DNA from: Akkermansiaceae bacterium UBA1518
Lineage (GTDB): Bacteria; Verrucomicrobiota; Verrucomicrobiia; Verrucomicrobiales; Akkermansiaceae
Assembly: GCA_002323895.1 (NCBI GenBank)
Contig: DCQM01000121.1
Location: 1 to 5,324 of the forward strand
DNA: 5,324 bases
Direction of reading: 5' to 3'
Shown: in pieces, positions 1 through 5,324 of the stretch
Numbering within the stretch: the first letter of the stretch is position 1
Layout of the letters: each line of letters opens with the position of its first letter
Notes under the pieces: model-generated
The model's input: only the letters and a program-made list of their open reading frames with translations
Databases searched by the model: none
What the model was told of the DNA's origin: nothing
Translations under genes and position numbers: made by a program

Positions 1-812
1 GCCTTGTTCGGAAGAGTCTTACTATCTAATTCTTCTTTATTGGTGCGACCATCGTCGTCTGGATCTCCATCCGGACCATTAGCCGGATTGACAGAACCGT
101 CGTCGCTATCGTCTAAGCCGTTATCAATCTCCCATTGAGTAGGTAGACCATCCTCATCGTTATCTCCAATGATAACAGTCTCAAGCCGGACATTGTCAAA
201 ATGTGAGCGTCCACCCGAACTATTGTCGCCTAGAAGCACAACAATGGTCCCTGCAGGAACTGCGTCGGTCGTCGTGAACTGCAATGGAGCAGCATCTACG
301 AAAGTCCCTATTGGCGCGTCAATATTAGCATCAAAAGTTTCATAGGCAATTACGGCTGGATCAAGTAAGACATCAGCAGTGGAAAATAAATTTAACCCGA
401 GATTTTCCGCGCTGTTTAAAATCGCGTAGACCGAAACGTTTCCCGCAGGCGAAAAACCCGCGTTGCGATTACCCACTCCAACTGTCAGTTGGTATGTGGT
501 ATTTGGTTCAAAGGAGACACCTGTATCTTGCCAGATATAGTATCCAGTCGCCATTCCGACATGATCTGTCCCATCGGAAAAAAATCCACCAATATATTCC
601 TCAAAAGCTTCACCTGAATTCGGACCATTAAGCCCCTCCCAGTCAGGAAACAAATCATTATTCCAGCCCCCTGCAGTCATATCTCCACCCGAATTTAATT
701 CGAAACTGGGGTCAGTGAGGTCGATGGGCGCTGCAAGTAAAGTTCCACATCCCAAAATAGAGAAAATCGTCGTTCTTTGGACATTCCTCAGGGTGTTTTT
801 TGAAAAGTTCAT
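1..812 (-). CDS. Exported protein with calcium-binding-type (thrombospondin type 3-like) acidic loops, 3' end outside the window
   Basis: An open frame runs without a stop from an ATG at 812-810 to the left edge, giving 270 complete codons. An in-frame TAA at 818-816, two codons upstream, makes this ATG the first possible start. No clear Shine-Dalgarno sequence precedes it. Residues 1-28 look like a signal sequence: basic start (K5, R9, R13), hydrophobic stretch about 14-28, ending LLAAP. Residues 19-22 read ILGC, so a lipoprotein lipobox at C22 is an alternative to signal peptidase I cleavage. Residues about 29-213 are rich in G, N, T and aromatics and look like an extracellular beta-sandwich ('DPSFELNSGG', later 'HFDNVRLE'), probably carbohydrate-binding-like; I cannot name the family. 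Two acidic loops follow: DNDEDGLPTQWE at 217-228 and DGDPDDDGRTNKEEL at 248-262. These match thrombospondin type 3/EF-hand-like calcium loops frequent in verrucomicrobial secreted proteins. The missing C-terminus may hold more loops or an anchor. The reading frame is near certain; the function is unknown. Confidence 0.88.
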   Translation of the reverse strand, partial: MNFSKNTLRNVQRTTIFSILGCGTLLAAPIDLTDPSFELNSGGDMTAGGWNNDLFPDWEGLNGPNSGEAFEEYIGGFFSDGTDHVGMATGYYIWQDTGVSFEPNTTYQLTVGVGNRNAGFSPAGNVSVYAILNSAENLGLNLFSTADVLLDPAVIAYETFDANIDAPIGTFVDAAPLQFTTTDAVPAGTIVVLLGDNSSGGRSHFDNVRLETVIIGDNDEDGLPTQWEIDNGLDDSDDGSVNPANGPDGDPDDDGRTNKEELDSKTLPNK

Positions 813-900
813 GATTTAATTAGACAGTTAGAGGTTTAAAAACGCTTGAGAGGAGAGTTGCATAAAAAATCATTCTTTGTGAAGCTTAATTGGTCCTCAG

Positions 901-930
901 TTACAAAAGGCTTTAAAGTCGTATGATAAT
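901..930 (+). promoter_or_regulatory. Weak sigma-70-like promoter candidate for the CotH-family gene
   Basis: GATAAT at 925-930 matches the -10 consensus TATAAT at five of six positions and lies within TATGATAAT. TTACAA at 901-906, 18 bases upstream, is only a poor -35 match (three of six). The -10 box ends 45 bases before the CotH start, so the predicted leader would be short. In AT-rich intergenic DNA such matches arise easily by chance, so this is a candidate only. Confidence 0.25.
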
Positions 931-962
931 CCGAATTTCTAAACCATTTATTTAAAAGAATC

Positions 963-972
963 CTGAGGCTAC
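963..972 (+). repeat. Left copy of a 10-bp inverted repeat bracketing the CotH-family gene
   Basis: CTGAGGCTAC at 963-972, just before the CotH start, is found as its exact reverse complement GTAGCCTCAG at 5164-5173, 30 bases after the stop codon. The left copy overlaps the possible ribosome binding site. The match is seen directly; a biological role is doubtful, because a 10-bp match between two flanks of this size can occur by chance. Confidence 0.25.
964..968 (+). promoter_or_regulatory. Possible ribosome binding site that decides between two starts of the CotH-family gene
   Basis: TGAGG at 964-968 contains GAGG, complementary to the 16S rRNA 3' end. It lies 7 bases before the TTG at 976, a normal spacing, but 16 bases before the ATG at 985, which is too far. 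Its first three bases (TGA, 964-966) are also an in-frame stop just upstream of the gene, so translation cannot start further upstream in this frame. If the site is used, it favours the TTG start. Verrucomicrobial genes often lack a Shine-Dalgarno sequence, so the match may be fortuitous. Confidence 0.4.
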
Positions 973-975
973 CCA

Positions 976-3900
976 TTGTTTAAGATGAAAATCTCCACCA
1001 AGTCCATACTTACCGTTTTAATAAGTTTTCTCTTTTCGGGTGCTCTAACAGCTCAAGTAGTAATTAACGAAATTCACTATAACCCTAATGACGAAACGAG
1101 CGCCGAAGAGTTTATTGAACTTTATAATTTGGGTGGAAATGCAATCGATATTTCCGGTTGGACAATAAGCGATGCTGTGGAATTTTCTATTCCTGAGGGA
1201 ACCACAATTCCTCCTAACGGTTACCTGGTAATTGGAGAAGCTCCAGACACCCTAAATTCAATTTTTGGTATCACAGCCTTAGGGCCATGGGAGGGTAGGC
1301 TTCGTAATACTGGTGAGGAGATTGATCTGCGTAATGCTTCTGGGATCTTACAAGACCAAGTCGATTATAATAATGGATTCCCTTGGCCCACTGGGGCCCG
1401 GGGCGGTGGCGGCTCGATGGAGCTCATTAATCCGGCCCTAGATAATAATCTCGGCGGATCGTGGCGGACTTCAGGAACAACGATCGACACCGGGCCAGGG
1501 CCGAACACAATCTATATCACAGAGAATGATGCAAATTGGAGATATCGCAAAGGAACATCCGAACCGTCGTCGCCGGCCGATAAGTGGCGCTCCCTCACTT
1601 TCACCGAAGATGCTTCGTGGATTACTGGCCAGACACCCCTTGGTTATGGCGATGAAGATGACACCACGATTCTCAATGATATGCGCAGAAACTATTCGAC
1701 GGTTTATCTTCGGCGAGAATTTACAGTCGCCCCACTCGAAATTCCGCAAAACTTAAAGCTGAGGATCTATGCAGACGATGGAGCAATCATCTGGATTAAT
1801 GGGCAAGAAGTCAAACGGGTGCACGTCACTGACGAAGAGAAATCCTTTGATGGACGTGGAGAAAATCACGAAGCTGAATGGGAAGAGTTTATCATAGGCG
1901 GAGCAAACACTTACCTTGTGGGCGGAACTAATGTGATTGCAGTTCATGCTCTGAACGCAAGCTCCACAAGTAGTGATTTTTCAATTGATGTCTCTTTAGA
2001 GGCTACCAACGAAGCCTCTACCGGCGGTACAACACCGAGCCCCGGATCTCCGAACACATCATCATCAAACCTCACTCCTCCGGCAATTCGTCAGGTTGAA
2101 CACTCACCCCAGCAACCAACGTCCGATGAATCGGTCACCATTACGGCCAAATTAACAGACCCTGACGGAATGGGACCGGTGACCTTAGACTATCAGATAG
2201 TCAATCCAGGATCATACATTAGACTTGAGGATCCTGCTTATGAATCATCTTGGATTACAGTCAACATGTCCGATGACGGAAATAATGGTGATGCTGTAGA
2301 AGGAGATTCAATTTATACAGCGGTTTTACCTAAGACGATTCAATCTCATCGTCGTCTCATTAGATATCGAATCCACTTTGAGGATACAAATGGAACAGCA
2401 GAAACCGCCCCGTATTCTGATGATCAACAACCAAATTTCGCATATTTCGTCTACGATGGAGCTCCTTCCTGGACAGGATCTTTTAATCCAACAAGTCGCC
2501 GAGAAACATTCCCGAGCTCATTAATCAATAGCCTCTCCACGTATCATCTCATCGCAAACAGCACGGATGTTAATAACTCACAATACAGTGGTGGCTCTGA
2601 TGGTAGACACATGAATGGGACGATCGTCTACAATGGGAGGGTCTACGACCATATTGAATTCGAAAACCGAGGTGAAGCTTCAACCTATGTTTCCGGAAAA
2701 AATAAATGGCGCATTCACTTCAATCGAGCTCGCCGTTTTAAACCTCTCGATAATTGGGGACAACCCTACAATTCAACTTGGACTCGCATTAATATGCAGC
2801 CCATGTCCTCACCTTGGGCCGCCGTAAATCGTGGCATGGCTGGACTTGATGAGTCTCTTACTATGCGTATGTATGAACTTGCAGGAATTCCTAGCCCGCA
2901 AACCCACTACTTCGCATTCCGCGTTATCGATGACGAGAGAGAAAGTGATTCTCGTAACCAATTCGAAGGCGATGTCTGGGGAGTCTACCTCGCGATGGAA
3001 TCACCGAATGGTTCATTTTTAAAAGACAGGGGCCTTGCTGATGGAAACATCTACAAAATCGAAGGTGGAGGAGGAGACAAAAAAGAACAGGGTGACACCC
3101 AAGTCACCAATTCGTCAGACTGGTCTTCTTTTTACAACGCCTCTAATCGAAGACAAAGCGAACAGTGGTGGCGTGAAAATATGTATATGCCAGGCTATTA
3201 TTCGATGCGAGCGCTCAACCGTTTTCTCGGTAACGTCGACATCAGAATAGGTTACAATCACTATTTCTACCACGAACCGACCCAGAGCCAATGGCATGTC
3301 ATGCCATGGGACCTTGATATGATGTTTATCGCCGAAACACATCAGGCAGGTGTTATTCGCCAACAAAACTCGATCCTTAATAACCCACAACTTATGATTG
3401 AGTTCCGTAACAGGTCTCGTGAACTTCTAGATCTTGTTGGGCAAGACGGATCCTCTACCGGTGGACAAATTGGCCAACTGATAGACGAATACACCCAAAT
3501 GATAAACCCAGACGGTCAAACGCTTACTTGGGCTGACCTCGATGCCTTTATGTGGAACTATCATCCTAGGACAAGGGGAAGCGCTGGGAACGCTTCTGGG
3601 CAATCTAATCATAAAGGAAACTTTTATGCCTCACCCTATCGAGACTCCCGTATTGGTGGTTCTTACACTCGCTACCTTTCATCAAAAGATCACGAAGGTC
3701 TGGTAGACTATATTCTCTCCTATACCACAGACAACTTTAACGGTGGTTCCTGGTCACCCGGTAATGGAACCGGTGCAGGTTACGGTTATGAGTATTTAAA
3801 GTATGAAGCTCAAGATAGCAATATCCCAAGAAAACCCACCATTACCTACACCGGCCTAGAAAACTATCCTGTCGATGGATTATCATTCTCAAGCTCTACC

Positions 3901-5133
3901 TTTAGTGACCCAAATGGAAGCAACTCATTTTCGAAAATGCGCTGGCGAATTGCAAAAATTCTCGCTCCAGGACTTCAGGGATACGTAGAAAATACTCCGC
4001 GGACATACGAAATCGAAACTGTAGGCGCCTCACCTGACCTTGAAACATTTGTGTCAGACTATCTCTTTGACGCCGAGATCGCTGAACCAGGTATCACTTA
4101 CCGTGTTCGAGTCCAACATGAGGATAACACCGGCCGCACGAGCCACTGGTCTAATCCGATTGAATTTATCCCGGGAATCCCAGATATTGCATCTTGGAAA
4201 AACAACCTCGTGATAAGCGAGATCATGTATAATCCACCCGAACCTCAAGGTGATGAACTGGATATTTCTCCTAACAAAAACGATTTTGAATACATAGAAA
4301 TTACGAATATTTCCGGGAACTTGAACATCGATTTGAACAATCTTGATTTTGTGAGCGGAGTGCAATTCGACTTTTCAACTGCGTCCTCAACAATCATCGC
4401 CCCAGGTAAATCAGTCGTCTTAGTCAGTAACTTGAGCGCGTTTCGCGCTCGTTATGGGGACATGCCTACTGTGATTGGAGTTTATGAAAATTCGCTCTCC
4501 AACTCTGGCGAAACTATCAGGCTAGCCTACGCGCTAAACACCACGATTATCGAGCTTACATACGACGATAATGATCCGTGGCCGAATAGCCCTGATGGAG
4601 ATGGATACTCTCTCGTCCTTGCCGAGCCTATGTCTTCCCCCGATCATTCGCTGGCTTCTAATTGGACCACAAGTAACCTTAAGGGTGGGAGCCCAGGATC
4701 ACCTGAACCTGACCTCCTTGAATTTGATGACTACCTCGCTGATTTCTTTTCAGCTGAAGAGATGGTGGATCCTGGGGTTTCGGGTCCCCTCGCCGATCCC
4801 GATAACGATGGATATTCCAATCTTCTTGAATATGCTCTCCTCGGTAATCCTACTAAAAAAGACTCATTGATAACTTACGCAAGCGTTGTAGAAAATGGCG
4901 TCAGCTATCCATCGATTAGGTTCATTCAACGAATTCCTTCAGCTGATCTGACTTATACCCCCCAACAGAGTGAAAACCTTTTGGAATGGAAACATGGCGA
5001 CGCAGTCCTTGTTGAGCATTCGAGATCTGACCGCGGTGATGGAACATTTATATCGACCATCCGCTCGCGCTTCCCCCTCTCTAATTCTTCCTCTCAGTTT
5101 TTACGAATCAAAGCAAGCCACCCAAACCCCTAG
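976..5133 (+). CDS. Secreted multidomain CotH-family kinase-like protein with two lamin-tail domains
   Basis: The 1385-residue product starts at TTG 976 or ATG 985 (residue 4); an in-frame TGA at 964-966 bars earlier starts. A signal peptide spans residues 1-26, with likely cleavage LTA|Q. Domains in order: lamin-tail domain about 28-165 (VVINEIHYNP); galactose-binding-like sandwich about 184-345 (DDGAIIWINGQEV, 267-279); Ig-like domain about 368-493; CotH domain about 510-790 with a helical extension to about 925; FN3-like domain about 951-1065; second lamin-tail domain about 1078-1243 (LVISEIMYNPP); acidic loop DPDNDGYSNLLEY at 1274-1286; beta-rich tail to 1385. CotH signatures: NRGEAS (564-569), KNKWRIHF (575-582), VYLAME ending at E675, GNIYK (690-694), D755 with N761 in GYNHYF, and MPWDLD (776-781). 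In Bacillus, CotH is an atypical kinase that phosphorylates spore-coat proteins. Here the protein appears exported, and no endospore gene is nearby, so the substrate is unknown. K577, E675, D755 and D779/D781 are my inferred ATP- and metal-site candidates; the kinase motifs look intact. No membrane anchor or sorting signal is visible at the C-terminus. Family assignment is strong; activity is inferred. Confidence 0.95.
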   Translation: MFKMKISTKSILTVLISFLFSGALTAQVVINEIHYNPNDETSAEEFIELYNLGGNAIDISGWTISDAVEFSIPEGTTIPPNGYLVIGEAPDTLNSIFGITALGPWEGRLRNTGEEIDLRNASGILQDQVDYNNGFPWPTGARGGGGSMELINPALDNNLGGSWRTSGTTIDTGPGPNTIYITENDANWRYRKGTSEPSSPADKWRSLTFTEDASWITGQTPLGYGDEDDTTILNDMRRNYSTVYLRREFTVAPLEIPQNLKLRIYADDGAIIWINGQEVKRVHVTDEEKSFDGRGENHEAEWEEFIIGGANTYLVGGTNVIAVHALNASSTSSDFSIDVSLEATNEASTGGTTPSPGSPNTSSSNLTPPAIRQVEHSPQQPTSDESVTITAKLTDPDGMGPVTLDYQIVNPGSYIRLEDPAYESSWITVNMSDDGNNGDAVEGDSIYTAVLPKTIQSHRRLIRYRIHFEDTNGTAETAPYSDDQQPNFAYFVYDGAPSWTGSFNPTSRRETFPSSLINSLSTYHLIANSTDVNNSQYSGGSDGRHMNGTIVYNGRVYDHIEFENRGEASTYVSGKNKWRIHFNRARRFKPLDNWGQPYNSTWTRINMQPMSSPWAAVNRGMAGLDESLTMRMYELAGIPSPQTHYFAFRVIDDERESDSRNQFEGDVWGVYLAMESPNGSFLKDRGLADGNIYKIEGGGGDKKEQGDTQVTNSSDWSSFYNASNRRQSEQWWRENMYMPGYYSMRALNRFLGNVDIRIGYNHYFYHEPTQSQWHVMPWDLDMMFIAETHQAGVIRQQNSILNNPQLMIEFRNRSRELLDLVGQDGSSTGGQIGQLIDEYTQMINPDGQTLTWADLDAFMWNYHPRTRGSAGNASGQSNHKGNFYASPYRDSRIGGSYTRYLSSKDHEGLVDYILSYTTDNFNGGSWSPGNGTGAGYGYEYLKYEAQDSNIPRKPTITYTGLENYPVDGLSFSSSTFSDPNGSNSFSKMRWRIAKILAPGLQGYVENTPRTYEIETVGASPDLETFVSDYLFDAEIAEPGITYRVRVQHEDNTGRTSHWSNPIEFIPGIPDIASWKNNLVISEIMYNPPEPQGDELDISPNKNDFEYIEITNISGNLNIDLNNLDFVSGVQFDFSTASSTIIAPGKSVVLVSNLSAFRARYGDMPTVIGVYENSLSNSGETIRLAYALNTTIIELTYDDNDPWPNSPDGDGYSLVLAEPMSSPDHSLASNWTTSNLKGGSPGSPEPDLLEFDDYLADFFSAEEMVDPGVSGPLADPDNDGYSNLLEYALLGNPTKKDSLITYASVVENGVSYPSIRFIQRIPSADLTYTPQQSENLLEWKHGDAVLVEHSRSDRGDGTFISTIRSRFPLSNSSSQFLRIKASHPNP

Positions 5134-5145
5134 ATTTAGAGGTTA

Positions 5146-5212
5146 TCCCGAAAGCCTCCTGAAGTAGCCTCAGAGTCTAAAAAGGCATTAGCATTCTGCT
5201 CGCTTTTCGGGA
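5146..5212. other. Imperfect long-range stem-loop downstream of the CotH-family gene
   Basis: TCCCGAAAGC at 5146-5155 can pair with GCTTTTCGGGA at 5202-5212, ten pairs with one bulged T, enclosing 46 bases. The enclosed part has a smaller possible hairpin: CTCCTGA (5156-5162) against TCAGAG (5170-5175), with one bulged C. No T-run follows on the plus strand, so this is not a standard intrinsic terminator; it could still protect the 3' end of the CotH mRNA or be chance. No gene is visible in this gap. Confidence 0.3.
5164..5173 (-). repeat. Right copy of a 10-bp inverted repeat bracketing the CotH-family gene
   Basis: GTAGCCTCAG is the reverse complement of the sequence at 963-972. It lies in the 3' non-coding gap, inside the imperfect stem-loop. 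There is no transposase, target-site duplication or other mobile-element sign to support an insertion boundary. Confidence 0.25.
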
Positions 5213-5225
5213 GAGTAACTAACAG

Positions 5226-5257
5226 AAAACCCGCTTATCTATTAGGACGAAGCGGGT
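5226..5257 (-). terminator. Intrinsic terminator of the tRNA-Lys transcript
   Basis: ACCCGCTT at 5229-5236 and AAGCGGGT at 5250-5257 form a perfect 8-bp GC-rich stem with a 13-base loop. Read on the minus strand, the stem begins 8 bases after the tRNA 3' CCA and is followed by TTTTCTGTT, a short T-run whose first T is within the stem. This is the expected layout for a rho-independent terminator after a tRNA gene. The plus-strand side has no T-run, so it should not terminate CotH transcription in the same way, though the hairpin might still affect it. Confidence 0.7.
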
Positions 5258-5265
5258 GGTGAAAA

Positions 5266-5324
5266 TGGTACGCAGACTGGGACTCGAACCCAGGACCAAT
5301 TGGTTAAAAGCCAACTGCTCTACC
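5266..5324 (-). tRNA. tRNA-Lys, anticodon TTT, 5' end outside the window
   Basis: The reverse complement reads as a tRNA from about position 18 to the encoded CCA. It shows D-stem 3' side GAGC, anticodon stem GTTGG/CCAAT around loop CTTTTAA (anticodon TTT at 5308-5306, lysine AAA/AAG), a 5-base variable loop TGGTC, T-arm CTGGG-TTCGAGT-CCCAG, acceptor 3' strand TCTGCGT, discriminator A, and CCA at 5268-5266. The acceptor 5' strand and part of the D-arm, about 17 bases, lie beyond the right edge, so acceptor pairing (expected ACGCAGA) cannot be checked. It is convergent with the CotH-family gene and followed by a terminator hairpin. Confidence 0.95.

Larger units (their letters stand above)
813..975. 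other. Divergent intergenic region between two exported-protein genes
   Basis: These 163 bases separate the minus-strand gene starting at 812 from the plus-strand CotH gene starting at 976, and must hold the promoters of both unless they are expressed from further away. The stretch is AT-rich compared with the flanking genes. I see no tRNA, riboswitch core, or strong operator-like palindrome longer than AAGCTT at 883-888. I could not pick a convincing promoter for the minus-strand gene. Confidence 0.7.

Noticed and set aside
1471..1756. Overlapping open frames of 92 codons (minus) and 76 codons (plus)
   Set aside because: Both sit within the galactose-binding-like coding region and have arginine- or cysteine-rich, non-family compositions typical of wrong-frame reading.
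3115..3390. 91-codon minus-strand open frame over the CotH active-site region
   Set aside because: The sense frame here encodes the conserved NHYFYHE and MPWDLD motifs, so the antisense frame is incidental.
4054..4365. 103-codon minus-strand open frame inside the CotH gene
   Set aside because: It lies opposite the FN3/second lamin-tail coding region, has no signal, motif or promoter, and the sense frame is clearly a real protein. It is a shadow frame.
4571..4870. 99-codon plus-strand frame in another phase
   Set aside because: It overlaps the second lamin-tail domain and the DPDNDG loop of the main frame, shows no ribosome binding site or protein-like domain, and is best explained as a shadow.
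5266..5324. tRNA 3' end as an integration (att) site of a mobile element
   Set aside because: There is no integrase, no second copy of the tRNA 3' end in the window, and no composition break.
1..5324. CRISPR array, insertion sequence, defence island or riboswitch
   Set aside because: No regularly spaced direct repeats, transposase-like frame, terminal repeats with target duplication, or recognisable riboswitch core was seen on either strand.

Overview
The window looks like chromosomal DNA from a bacterium of the Verrucomicrobiota, possibly a marine lineage of the Opitutae type. This rests on style rather than a marker gene. Two secreted proteins carry the acidic DxDxDG loops followed by 'NLLEY' or 'NKEEL' that are common in that phylum. 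The large protein has a verrucomicrobial/planctomycetal architecture: lamin-tail domains around a CotH kinase, ending in a short beta-rich tail. Base composition is moderate and I see no sign of foreign DNA. The phylum is a moderate-confidence inference; the class is a guess.

Layout: (1) Bases 1-812, minus strand, hold the first 270 codons of an exported protein with a beta-sandwich-like body and calcium-binding-type loops; it runs off the left edge. (2) Bases 813-975 are a divergent intergenic region that should contain promoters for both flanking genes; only one weak promoter candidate can be seen. (3) Bases 976-5133, plus strand, hold one very long gene (1385 codons plus stop) for a secreted multidomain CotH-family protein: signal peptide, lamin-tail domain, galactose-binding-like beta-sandwich, Ig-like domain, CotH kinase-like domain, FN3-like domain, second lamin-tail domain, acidic loop and C-terminal beta tail. 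(4) Bases 5134-5265 are a non-coding gap with an imperfect stem-loop and a good intrinsic terminator. (5) Bases 5266-5324, minus strand, hold the 3' three quarters of a tRNA-Lys (anticodon TTT), converging on the CotH gene.

The two protein genes are divergent, both appear exported, and both look like surface or extracellular proteins with calcium-type loops. A shared role in the cell envelope or an extracellular matrix is possible but not shown. Nothing here is clearly a new defence, mobile or RNA system. The most interesting object is the exported CotH-type kinase, whose substrate and phosphate donor outside the cytoplasm are unknown.
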